Shown piece after piece: positions 1-7,461 of a DNA stretch of 64,000 bases. Every line of letters begins with the position of its first letter. Within the stretch, counting starts at the first letter, position 1. The notes under the pieces are model-generated. The model saw only the letters and a list, made by a program, of their open reading frames with translations, ran no database searches and was not told where the DNA came from. This DNA comes from Bosea sp. OAE506 (GTDB taxonomy: Bacteria; Pseudomonadota; Alphaproteobacteria; Rhizobiales; Beijerinckiaceae). The position numbers and the translations under genes were made by a program. Location: positions 255,501-319,500 of the forward strand of contig NZ_JBEPOB010000001.1 in NCBI RefSeq assembly GCF_040546595.1, in the 5' to 3' direction.

Positions 1-1323
1 CGAGGTCCTGATCCGGCTCATCCGGTCGACATGCGGGCGAAGAGTCGTCGCGACCACCTCGGCGATCGAACTCTCGCGCTGCTCGTCGGACAGGAGAACG
101 TCGAGCGCGGAGGACAGGGCGACCACTCGATCGGAGAAGATCCGCGATCGCTCGGCATCGACATAAGTTCCAAAGGTCTGCCGGGCGATCGCCTGCAGCA
201 CCGTCAGCAGATTCTTGACGCGATGCCCGAGTTCGCCGGTCAGCAGATCCCGCTGCTCGCGCGCACGGGTGGCCGCCTCGTCGCGACGGGTGAGTTCGTC
301 GAGCATGTCGTCGACGGCATGGCCGACGCTTTCGAGTTCGCCCTGGCTGACCCGCATGCCGGTACGGCGGTGGCTCTCGCCGTTTCGCCAGGCGGTCAGC
401 ACCTCGTTGATCTTCATGATCGGGCGGCGGACGAAGGCGTTGCCGACGAACCAGGCTGCGGCGAAGGCCAGCACCGCGCCGAGGCCGACGATGATCGCTC
501 CCATCAGGCTCGAGCGGTTGAGCGCGGCAAAGGCCTGGGACCGCGCCAGCCCCGCACTGACATAGAGCGCCTGCGGGGCGGCGCCGATCGGCTGGTAGCC
601 GACGATGCGGGCCTCGCCGTCCTGGCTCACCAGATCGAGGCTGCCGGGCTGCGGCGCGCGCACAAGGTGCTGGAAGGCCTCCGGAATCCGCGTGCCGACG
701 AACCGCTCCGGCGCGGGATGACGCGCGAGAATGACGCCGTTGCGGTCGGCCACCGTCAGCGCGCCCGAGGGGGTGACGCCGCGTTCGCGCAGGCGCTCGC
801 CGAGCCAGTCGAGCCGGATCCCGGTCGCAAGCACGGCGCGGACTTCGCCCTTTCCGTCCCGGACTGCGCGGGCGAGCGGCAGGACGGGAGTCCCGGTGAT
901 GCGGCTCTGCGTGTATTCGCCCACGACCGTGCGATCGGCGAGGAGGGCGTCGCGCAGATAGCTGCGGTCGGACAGGTCCTGGCCGGCGGGCGAGCCCATG
1001 CTGTCGCAGATGACGCTGCCTTCGACCGACATCAGGGAGATCACCCGGATCGACGGCACGGACGCCGCCACGGCCGCGAGCGCCCGGCTGCAACCGGCGG
1101 GATCGTCCCGCGAGACGGCCGCATTGGCCGCCACCGCGATCAGCAATCCGTCCATGCCCTCGATGATGCGCTCGAGTTCGAAAGCAGCCTGGCGGCTCGC
1201 CTGCTGCGCCAACCGATGAACCTCGCGCTCCCGCTCCGCGCGATAGGTCAGTTCGTTGATCGCCAGCAGGGCGACGCCGGGAGCCAGAGCCGCCGTCGCC
1301 AGCAGGAAGAGGCGCTTCTTCAC
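1..1323 (-). CDS. Sensor histidine kinase, Cache-HAMP-HisKA_2/HWE type (C-terminus beyond window)
   Basis: This is a membrane sensor kinase. The 441 visible residues start at a GTG (1321-1323) preceded by GGAG, because no in-frame ATG exists upstream. Residues 1-25 form an N-terminal membrane segment. A periplasmic Cache-like sensing region follows to about 265, with the typical motifs DLSDRSYLRDAL and GVILARHP. A second membrane helix lies near 269-291, then a HAMP-like linker. The phosphoacceptor box GHRVKNLL has its His at about residue 367, typical of the HisKA_2/HWE class common in Rhizobiales. The ATP-binding domain is lost past position 1. The ligand cannot be told from sequence, and no response regulator is visible next to it. 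Confidence 0.9.
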   Translation of the reverse strand, partial: MKKRLFLLATAALAPGVALLAINELTYRAEREREVHRLAQQASRQAAFELERIIEGMDGLLIAVAANAAVSRDDPAGCSRALAAVAASVPSIRVISLMSVEGSVICDSMGSPAGQDLSDRSYLRDALLADRTVVGEYTQSRITGTPVLPLARAVRDGKGEVRAVLATGIRLDWLGERLRERGVTPSGALTVADRNGVILARHPAPERFVGTRIPEAFQHLVRAPQPGSLDLVSQDGEARIVGYQPIGAAPQALYVSAGLARSQAFAALNRSSLMGAIIVGLGAVLAFAAAWFVGNAFVRRPIMKINEVLTAWRNGESHRRTGMRVSQGELESVGHAVDDMLDELTRRDEAATRAREQRDLLTGELGHRVKNLLTVLQAIARQTFGTYVDAERSRIFSDRVVALSSALDVLLSDEQRESSIAEVVATTLRPHVDRMSRIRTS

Positions 1324-1450
1324 CGTGCACGCTCCGGCCAACCCATCACAAGCCCGCCGCCTTGCGCCTGCCCCCTCTGAATATCCGCCCGCACCGTCGC
1401 ATCCGCCGCCTGTGGCGGCAAAGACTTATCGACCAAAGAAGCGGCGCTGG

Positions 1451-1780
1451 TCACGAGGCCAGCTTCCGCGGGCCCGCCGCGCTGCGCACCCTCAGCCGGA
1501 CGGTGCGACGCGGTGCGGTTCTTGAAGCCCGGACATAGTCGAGCCGGGCCTGAAGGCTGTCCTCGATGGCGTTGAGGACGAGCCACGCCTTGAACTCGCG
1601 ACGCCGGACGGAGACCAGTTCGACGGCATATCCGGCCGCGAGATGGCTCGCCACAGTACGCTGCGCGGCCTGTCGCCAACGCTCGTAGTCAGAGGACGCG
1701 CCGCGGCCCCCATCGCGCCAGTCGAAATCGGCGACGGCGTAGCAAGGCAGGATCACGGTCTTCGTTTCGCCGATATCCAT
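1451..1780 (-). CDS. Hypothetical protein, 109 aa
   Basis: I do not recognise this protein. The start at 1780 (MDIGETKTV) is chosen because AAGGAG lies seven bases upstream; a longer frame to 1840 has no such site. The product is soluble and without a signal peptide. It has a mixed first half containing FDWRDGGRG and YERWRQAAQ, and a very basic C-terminus rich in Arg (RTAPRRTVRLRVRS), which may bind nucleic acid or simply reflect composition. It lies between the sensor kinase and the Crp-type regulator, all on the same strand but well spaced, so co-transcription is not evident. Confidence 0.65.
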   Translation of the reverse strand: MDIGETKTVILPCYAVADFDWRDGGRGASSDYERWRQAAQRTVASHLAAGYAVELVSVRRREFKAWLVLNAIEDSLQARLDYVRASRTAPRRTVRLRVRSAAGPRKLAS

Positions 1781-1887
1781 GGCCGGCTCCTTTCCCTGTG
1801 CGGCCCCCAGCAAGGTTCCACTATCGCGGGAGCGACCCATCGCCGCATTAACCTAGGCTAATGGAGAGGAGGCGCTTTGCGCCGGCT

Positions 1888-2667
1888 TCAGCTCTCGGGG
1901 GTCAGGTGCAGATAGGCGTCGTCGAAATCGCCGATGTCCACCAGTGCCGCCCAGTCGCCAATCGTCAGCCTGCGGCTGGCAAGGCTGATCAGCCCGTCGC
2001 GCCGGAGTGATTTCACGACCCGATTGACATGCACCACCGAGAGCCCGAGCGCATCGCCGATCTGGGTCTGCGTCAGATGGAAGGGCATCGACCTGTCCTC
2101 GACGAGCCCGACATTGCGATAGCGCAGGAACAGCTCGCAGATCAGATGGGCGACCCGCGCGCGGGCGGAGCGGCGCCCGATGCTGCACATCCACTCCCGG
2201 AAGATCGAGCCGTCGATCAGCGTGTCGCGCCAGAACAGCAGGCCGAGCCGGGGGTGGCCCGCGATGAGCTGGAGAAGGGTCGGATGCGGCACGAGCGCGA
2301 CCTTCACGCGGGTCAGCGTCAACAGGCCATGGTCCATCTGGTGAAGCAGCAGGCTCTGGAGATCGGGCATGTCGCCTGGAATATGGAAGGAGTTGATCTG
2401 GCGGGCCCCGTCGCCGACGATCTTGAAGCGGCAGCACAGGCCGCTGAGCAGGATGCAGGCCTGGTTTGGCCGGTCGCGCTCGCGCACGATCTCCTGCCCG
2501 GGCCGGTACTCGCGAAACGTCAGCGGCAGCGCCTCGACGGCCGCGGCCTCGCCCTGCATCACGGGGCCGAGCGCGATCAGCTTGCGCAGCAAAGGGGCCA
2601 GCGGCTGCCCGTCATCGCCGATGGCGGCCATCACAATCCACGCCCGGGCGCCGGCCTCTTGCCGCAT
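1888..2667 (-). CDS. Crp/Fnr family transcriptional regulator
   Basis: This is a one-component regulator of about 250 residues. The N-terminal two thirds look like a cyclic-nucleotide-binding-type beta barrel (REYRPGQEIVRERDRPNQ, then LLSGLCCRFKIVGDG and FHIPGDMPDLQSLL). The C-terminus carries a winged helix (LTQTQIGDALGLSVVHVNR). There is no Fnr-type N-terminal Cys cluster, so iron-sulfur oxygen sensing is unlikely. The arrangement resembles the many Crp-like regulators of unknown ligand in Rhizobiales. The start is uncertain: ATG at 2667 or the internal ATG at 2631 (MAAIGDD) are both possible, and the family alignment begins after the second. Confidence 0.88.
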   Translation of the reverse strand: MRQEAGARAWIVMAAIGDDGQPLAPLLRKLIALGPVMQGEAAAVEALPLTFREYRPGQEIVRERDRPNQACILLSGLCCRFKIVGDGARQINSFHIPGDMPDLQSLLLHQMDHGLLTLTRVKVALVPHPTLLQLIAGHPRLGLLFWRDTLIDGSIFREWMCSIGRRSARARVAHLICELFLRYRNVGLVEDRSMPFHLTQTQIGDALGLSVVHVNRVVKSLRRDGLISLASRRLTIGDWAALVDIGDFDDAYLHLTPES

Positions 2668-2712
2668 CGCGGCTCGTCGTGCGGTCGGGCTCCGGCGGAT
2701 GACGGCATGGCC

Positions 2713-3588
2713 TCAGACCAGCAGGGCGCCGGCCGCATCATGGCCGTTCGCCCCATCCGCTGGTCGCGCCGGCTTGCGCTTGCGGGTGTGCTGGTAGAGC
2801 ACGACGCCCATCGCCCTCGCCCGCGGGATCGCCTTGGCCAGCGCCAGTTCGACGCTCTTGGCGGTGAGAACGGCGCCATATTTCTCGAAGGCCGCGACGA
2901 TCTCCTCGGGATCGACCTCGCCGTAATTGCGGTCATGCAGGACTATGTCGACCGCCTTGATCAGGTCGGCGGTGATCGGCGCGGCGCGGATGCGCACCAG
3001 CGTCTCGATGACGGTGCGGGCCTTGACGGCGGTTCGCCGCTTCACGAGCTGCATCAGCGCCGCGATCGCGATCAGCTCGCCGGGGCGGAAGGGCCGGCCA
3101 GGCGACGGGTTGCGCAGCACACACGCGCCAGCCCGCTCGCAAATCTGCAGCGCGGTCAGCACATCCTCGTCGCCGGCCGCCGCTGCCGCAAAGAAGAGCT
3201 GGCTGTTGGTGATCTGCACCCGGTCCCTGTTGTGGCCGATGAAGGCGCCGGCCCGGTCGCTGCGGTCACCCGCCTCGACGACGAGCACCTCGAGTTCCTC
3301 AATGCCGCCATGGGTAACGGCAGCGATCGCGGTGTGCTGCCCGTCGATGACGTGCCACTGATCGTCCACGCGGGTGACCACCGGGACCTTGAAGCGCCGC
3401 CAGTCCCACTCCTCGACGAGCTTGCGGATCAGGCGGACCGATTTGGAAGACAGGTCGCGCTGATAGGCCGGGTCGACGCAGAGCTCCGCCGCCTTTAGCA
3501 CCCTCGTCGAGGGGCGGGGGCCGATCCCGGCGCGCGGCCATTCCGCAGCCGTTTCAAGGGCGCGGATCGGTTTGATTTCAGCCGACAT
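2713..3588 (-). CDS. ParB-like N-terminal domain protein
   Basis: This 291-residue protein carries a ParB/sulfiredoxin-like fold at the N-terminus. The diagnostic segment is VVTRVDDQWHVIDGQHTAIA (about residues 70-89), equivalent to the ParB motif in which an Arg or Gln contacts nucleotide. The rest is helical without a clear ParB HTH. The C-terminus is basic (YQHTRKRKPARP). Such stand-alone proteins occur on rhizobial chromosomes and are usually annotated ParB-like or DUF6551. There is no ParA partner and no obvious parS-like site nearby, so a role in replicon partition is not supported. It is transcribed alone on minus. Confidence 0.75.
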   Translation of the reverse strand: MSAEIKPIRALETAAEWPRAGIGPRPSTRVLKAAELCVDPAYQRDLSSKSVRLIRKLVEEWDWRRFKVPVVTRVDDQWHVIDGQHTAIAAVTHGGIEELEVLVVEAGDRSDRAGAFIGHNRDRVQITNSQLFFAAAAAGDEDVLTALQICERAGACVLRNPSPGRPFRPGELIAIAALMQLVKRRTAVKARTVIETLVRIRAAPITADLIKAVDIVLHDRNYGEVDPEEIVAAFEKYGAVLTAKSVELALAKAIPRARAMGVVLYQHTRKRKPARPADGANGHDAAGALLV

Positions 3589-4008
3589 CGCTCGCTGCTC
3601 CCGTTCATGTCTGTTCAGCCTGCGGTCGGCGGCAGATTAGTTACCGTTCAAAGCCGGACATTAACGTGTGACATGATCGGCTCATCCTGATCGCAGGCAC
3701 CCATCCCGCCCACCGCAGGGAACAAAGCCCGCTCTGGTGCGTGCAATGCTCGCGGTGCGCATGCCTTGAACGAGCCCATACGTCCGGCTGCAATTGCGGC
3801 CTGCCACGCTTCTCCGCCATCGACCCCGCGGCCGCCCGGCGTCGCGATCGCCATAGCAAACGTGCATACTGCATACGCGCGCCGCGCCATGGCTTCTCGC
3901 CCGCCGACACGGAATGATGCGCCAGGCACGCCGCACAGGCGGATGACCGAAGAGGCCGGCGCGGACGCGTGCGTTTTGCGAACACGGCCCGGACAGGGAG
4001 GAAGAGGA
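3589..4008. other. 420-base intergenic region between divergent genes
   Basis: This region separates the ParB-like gene (minus) from the CoA-transferase fusion gene (plus). No convincing coding frame is present. The visible content is a direct repeat GCATAC-T-GCATAC at 3864-3876 and the ribosome binding site GGGAGGAAGAGGA just before the ATG at 4009. It presumably carries both promoters, but I could not assign -35/-10 elements with confidence. Confidence 0.5.
3864..3876. promoter_or_regulatory. Candidate operator, GCATAC-T-GCATAC
   Basis: Two GCATAC units are separated by one base, about 135 bases before the CoA-transferase fusion gene. A closely similar sequence (GCATAC-T-GCGTGC) lies at 13256-13268, between the HpcH aldolase and the TRAP transporter. 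The recurrence upstream of two organic-acid loci suggests a common regulator, possibly of GntR type. This is inference from two sites only. Confidence 0.35.
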
Positions 4009-6108
4009 ATGGCTTTGCCGCTCGCGGGCATCCGGGTGCTCGATATTTCGCAGGTCATGGCCGGGCCGTTCTGCTGCATGTTGCTGGCCGACATGGGCGC
4101 GGACGTGATCAAGATCGAGCCGCCGGGCACCGGCGATTCGACGCGTCAGTCGATGGGCTTTCGCCTGAAAGGCGCCGACAGCCCCGGCTTCCTGGCGCTG
4201 AACCGCAACAAGCGCAGCATCGCGCTCGACCTGAAATCAGAGGCCGACCGGGCTGTTCTCTACGCGCTGGTCAAGACCGCCGACATCCTGATCGAGAATG
4301 CGCGCCCCGGCGTCGCCAAGCGCCTCGGCATGGATTACGACACGCTGAAGGCGCTCAATCCGCGCCTGATCTTCGCCAGCATTTCGGGCTTCGGCCAGAC
4401 GGGCCCCTGGTCGCAACGACCGGGCTTTGATCTGATCGCCCAGGCGGTCTCGGGCGTGCTCAGCGCGAACGGGCTGCCGGGCATGGAGCCGGCAAAGAAT
4501 TCGATCCCCGTCGCCGATCTCGGGGCCGGGCTGTTCACGACCTATGCCGTGCTGAGCGCGGTGATCGGGCGGCAGGTGTCCGGCCAGGGCCAGTTCGTCG
4601 ATGCCTCGCTGTTCGAGGCCGCGCTCGCGCTCTCCGTCTGGGAAACGACCGAACTCTGGGGCACGGGCAAGACGCCGGAGCCGATCGGATCGGCCAACCG
4701 GATGTCGGCGCCCTATCAGGCGGTGGCGGCTTCCGATGGCTGGTTCGTGATCGGCGCCGCCAATCAGGGCCTCTGGATGAAGCTGCTCAAGGTGCTCGGC
4801 CGCGAGGACCTGCAGGCGGATGCGCGCTTCGCGACCAACGCCGCGCGCATCGCCAACCGCCTCGAGCTCATCGCCGCGATGGCGCCGACCTTCGCCTCGC
4901 GCACGCGCCAGGCCTGGATCGACGGGCTGCTGGAGGCCGGCGTGCCGGCCGCGCCGATCCTCGACTATGCGCAGGCCGTCGTCAGCGAGCAGGCGGTGGC
5001 GCGCGAGATGGTGCAGATGGTGCCGCACCCGGTGGAAGGGGCCTTCAAGGCGCTCGGCTTCCCGGTGAAGCTCAGCGCCACGCCGCAGCAGATGCGCCTG
5101 CCGCCGCCGCTGCTCGACCAGCACGGCCCCGAGATCCGGCAGGAGCTGGTCGCGCGCGGCCTGCTCGCGCCGGAGGCCGCGGGCCTCGCGGCCGGTGCGG
5201 TGACCGCGCGCCCGCGCATCGGCTTCATCGGCATTGGCATCATGGGCGAGGCGATGGTGCGTCGCCTGCTCGATCTCGGCCACAGCGTGACTGTCTGGAA
5301 CCTTGAGCCCGAGCGGCTGGCGACGGTCCTGCCGCACGGCGCCGTCGCAGCGGAGTCTCCCGCGGCGGTCGCGGCCGCGAGCGACATCGTCATGCTGTGC
5401 GTGCTGCATATGGAGGCCGTCGAGCGCTGCGTCCTGTCGCCGGACGGAATCGCCGCAGCGGCCTCGGCTCCGAAGCTCGTCATCGATTTCTCGACCGCCG
5501 ATCCCGAGGGCACGCGCCGTGTCGCGGCGAAGTTGAAGGCGCTCACGGGTGCGGGCTGGGTCGATGCGCCGGTCTCGGGCGGGCCACAACTCGCCCGCAC
5601 GGGCCAGATGACGGTGATGGCCGGCGGCGACCCCGATGATTTCGAGGCGGCCAAGCCGCTTCTCGCGGAGATGGCCGGCAACGTCACCCTGATGGGGCCG
5701 GTCGGGGCCGGCCAGACGACCAAGGTCATCAACCAGGCGATCGTCGGCACCGGCTATGTTCTCATGGCGGAAGCGCTGATGCTGGCGGAGGCCGCGGGCA
5801 TCGACGCCGCCAGGCTGCCGCAATGCCTCGCCGGCGGCCATGCCGACAGCAGCCTGCTGCAGCGGCTCTATCCGCAGATGCAGCAGCGCGCCTTCGAGCC
5901 ACCTTCCAGCTATGCGCGGCAATTGCTGAAGGATCTGAAGGCCGTCTCCGCCTTCGCGCAGGGGCTGGGGCTCGATCTCGGTGTCATCGAGCAGGGCGTG
6001 CAGCGCTACAAGGACTATGTCGCGCTCGGCCACGAGATGTCGGATTCGGCGGCCGTGGTGAAGCTCTACGAGCACGACGCCGCAACGCGTGGAAAGGGCC
6101 AGCCATGA
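4009..6108 (+). CDS. Fusion: CaiB/BaiF (family III) CoA-transferase + 3-hydroxyisobutyrate dehydrogenase-like domain
   Basis: A single 699-residue frame joins two complete enzymes. Residues 1 to about 395 are a family III CoA-transferase, starting GIRVLDISQVMAGPF, with LNRNKRSIALDL and FASISGFGQTGPWS. Asp170 in PVADLGAG sits where the CoA-carrying Asp of formyl-CoA transferase lies. After an Ala-rich linker, residues from about 402 form a beta-hydroxyacid dehydrogenase: Rossmann motif GFIGIGIMG near 405, substrate loop DAPVSGGPQLARTGQM, and catalytic Lys572 in GQTTKVINQ. GGAGG precedes the ATG at 4009. The stop overlaps the next gene (ATGA). The likely role is to transfer CoA to a branched or hydroxy acid and reduce or oxidise a related semialdehyde or hydroxyacid. 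The substrate is unknown. Confidence 0.93.
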   Translation: MALPLAGIRVLDISQVMAGPFCCMLLADMGADVIKIEPPGTGDSTRQSMGFRLKGADSPGFLALNRNKRSIALDLKSEADRAVLYALVKTADILIENARPGVAKRLGMDYDTLKALNPRLIFASISGFGQTGPWSQRPGFDLIAQAVSGVLSANGLPGMEPAKNSIPVADLGAGLFTTYAVLSAVIGRQVSGQGQFVDASLFEAALALSVWETTELWGTGKTPEPIGSANRMSAPYQAVAASDGWFVIGAANQGLWMKLLKVLGREDLQADARFATNAARIANRLELIAAMAPTFASRTRQAWIDGLLEAGVPAAPILDYAQAVVSEQAVAREMVQMVPHPVEGAFKALGFPVKLSATPQQMRLPPPLLDQHGPEIRQELVARGLLAPEAAGLAAGAVTARPRIGFIGIGIMGEAMVRRLLDLGHSVTVWNLEPERLATVLPHGAVAAESPAAVAAASDIVMLCVLHMEAVERCVLSPDGIAAAASAPKLVIDFSTADPEGTRRVAAKLKALTGAGWVDAPVSGGPQLARTGQMTVMAGGDPDDFEAAKPLLAEMAGNVTLMGPVGAGQTTKVINQAIVGTGYVLMAEALMLAEAAGIDAARLPQCLAGGHADSSLLQRLYPQMQQRAFEPPSSYARQLLKDLKAVSAFAQGLGLDLGVIEQGVQRYKDYVALGHEMSDSAAVVKLYEHDAATRGKGQP

Positions 6109-7025
6109 GCCCCGGACCGAGCCCCCTGCCCGCCCGCCCGCGCGCGGTGATCGACGCGCATCACCACATCTGGGACCTGGCCAACGACCTGCCCTGGCTG
6201 AAGGAGGAGCGCGTCCCCTTCCGCTATGGGGACTATTCGGCAATCTGCCGGACCTACATGCCGGCCGACTATCGCGCCGACACGAAGGACTGGCCGGTTA
6301 CCGGCTCGGTTTATGTCGAGGCCGAATGGGCGCGCGACAAGGCTGCGCTGGAGAGCCCCTGGGTCGCGGCGGTCGCGGCCCGCGAGGGCGTGCCCTCCGT
6401 CATCGTCGCCTGGTGCGATTTCGCGGCGCCGGAGACCGGCGCCCTGCTGGCGTCCCATGCGGCCGTGCCGATCGTGCGCGGCGTCCGGCACAAGCCCGCC
6501 GCGGTCGGCAAGCCGGCGGACGCCCGCCGCGGCGCGCCGGGTTCGATGGACGATCCGCGCTGGCGCGAGGGCTATGCCCTGCTGGCGCGCCACGGCCTGT
6601 CCTATGATCTGCAGACGCCCTGGTGGCACCTCGATGCGGCGGCCGACCTCGCCAGGGATTTCCCGGCGACGCAGATCATCGTCAACCATACGGGCCTGCC
6701 GGCCGATCGCAGCCCGGAGGCGCTCGCCGCCTGGCGTCGCGCGCTGGAGCAGGCAGCCGCGCAGCCCAACGTCGCGCTGAAGATCTCGGGGATTGGCCTG
6801 CCGGGCCGGCCCTGGACCGTCGAGGCCAACGGGCCGGTGATCCGCGACGCGATCGCGATCTTCGGCAGCGACCGGGCGATGTTCGCCAGCAATTTTCCGG
6901 TCGATGGGCTCGTGGGGGATTTCGACACGATCTTCTCGGGCTTCCTCGCTGCCACCGCTGCGATGACCGAGGCGGAGCGCGACCGCCTGTTCCATGACAA
7001 TGCGCGGCGGATCTACCGGTTCTGA
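6105..7025 (+). CDS. Amidohydrolase family 2 (lactonase-like metal hydrolase)
   Basis: This 306-residue TIM-barrel hydrolase belongs to the amidohydrolase_2 group, which includes L-fuconolactonase, 2-pyrone-4,6-dicarboxylate lactonase and related decarboxylases. Metal-binding DAHHHIWDL is at residues 17-25; VEAEWARDK, the strand-end IIVNHTGLP and the late ASNFPVDGL are family hallmarks. It is cytoplasmic with no signal peptide. The ATG overlaps the stop of the CoA-transferase/dehydrogenase fusion gene by four bases, so the two are translationally coupled and should act in one catabolic route, with this enzyme probably opening a lactone or cyclic acid. The exact substrate cannot be read from sequence. 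Confidence 0.9.
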   Translation: MSPGPSPLPARPRAVIDAHHHIWDLANDLPWLKEERVPFRYGDYSAICRTYMPADYRADTKDWPVTGSVYVEAEWARDKAALESPWVAAVAAREGVPSVIVAWCDFAAPETGALLASHAAVPIVRGVRHKPAAVGKPADARRGAPGSMDDPRWREGYALLARHGLSYDLQTPWWHLDAAADLARDFPATQIIVNHTGLPADRSPEALAAWRRALEQAAAQPNVALKISGIGLPGRPWTVEANGPVIRDAIAIFGSDRAMFASNFPVDGLVGDFDTIFSGFLAATAAMTEAERDRLFHDNARRIYRF

Positions 7026-7052
7026 TCGACACAAACGCCGCAGCACTTCATT

Positions 7053-7103
7053 TCGATAAAACCGGAAATATCGATTGACGGTCGCGAGATGGTCGATCAT
7101 GCT
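7053..7103 (+). promoter_or_regulatory. Putative ars promoter with operator palindrome
   Basis: TCGATA (7053-7058) and TATCGA (7069-7074) form an inverted repeat with a 10-base spacer. TTGACG (7075-7080) directly follows as a -35 candidate and CATGCT (7098-7103) fits a -10 after 17 bases. Transcription would then begin at or very near the ATG at 7110, which lacks a Shine-Dalgarno, so the arsR message may be leaderless. A dyad abutting the -35 is the usual ArsR layout. Confidence 0.5.
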
Positions 7104-7109
7104 CGCGGC

Positions 7110-7427
7110 ATGGAAACGATCATCGCAGCGTCGCGCCTGGAGGCGCTGGGCAATCCGACCCGGCTGTCGCTCTACCGCGCCCTCGTCCGCGCCGGCCATG
7201 GCGGGCTCTCGGTCGGGGACTGCCAGAGCCGGCTCGGCATCGCCCAGTCGACGCTCTCCTTTCATCTGAAGACGCTGATCGTGGCCGGGCTGGTGAGCCA
7301 GGAGCGGCAGGGCCGCACCCTCGTCTGCCGCGCGAATTTCGAGGTGATGAGCGGCCTCGTCGACTTCCTCGTGGCGGAATGCTGCCGCGACGAGTGCTGT
7401 GGAACATCCGACGCCAGCGCCGCCTGA
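7110..7427 (+). CDS. arsR: ArsR/SmtB family repressor
   Basis: This winged-helix repressor of 105 residues most likely controls its own operon in response to trivalent arsenic or antimony. The core reads RLEALGNPTRLSLYRAL, then the recognition helix region GIAQSTLSFHLKTL and wing QERQGRTLVCR. The ELCVCDL metal motif of plasmid-type ArsR is absent. Instead two vicinal Cys pairs lie at the C-terminus (C91-C92 and C96-C97 in AECCRDECC), as in ArsR proteins that bind As(III) near the C-terminus. The start at 7110 fits the family; an upstream in-frame ATG at 7089 would add seven residues. It heads the operon with the flavoprotein and MFS genes. Confidence 0.9.
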   Translation: METIIAASRLEALGNPTRLSLYRALVRAGHGGLSVGDCQSRLGIAQSTLSFHLKTLIVAGLVSQERQGRTLVCRANFEVMSGLVDFLVAECCRDECCGTSDASAA

Positions 7428-7461
7428 CTGCGCCGGCGTCCACTGGGCAGGGGGAACGGAT

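Noticed and set aside
31..1380. 449-codon plus-strand open frame
   Set aside because: It is antisense to the sensor kinase, has no domain, and is rich in Arg, Asp, His and Gly as expected from the reverse frame of a GC-rich gene.
2713..3588. ParB-like gene as evidence of an integrated plasmid or partition locus
   Set aside because: No ParA, parS cluster, integrase or origin features are nearby; stand-alone ParB-like proteins are common on chromosomes.
4237..6243. 668-codon minus-strand open frame
   Set aside because: It mirrors the CoA-transferase/dehydrogenase fusion and has shadow composition; the plus strand carries clear catalytic motifs.
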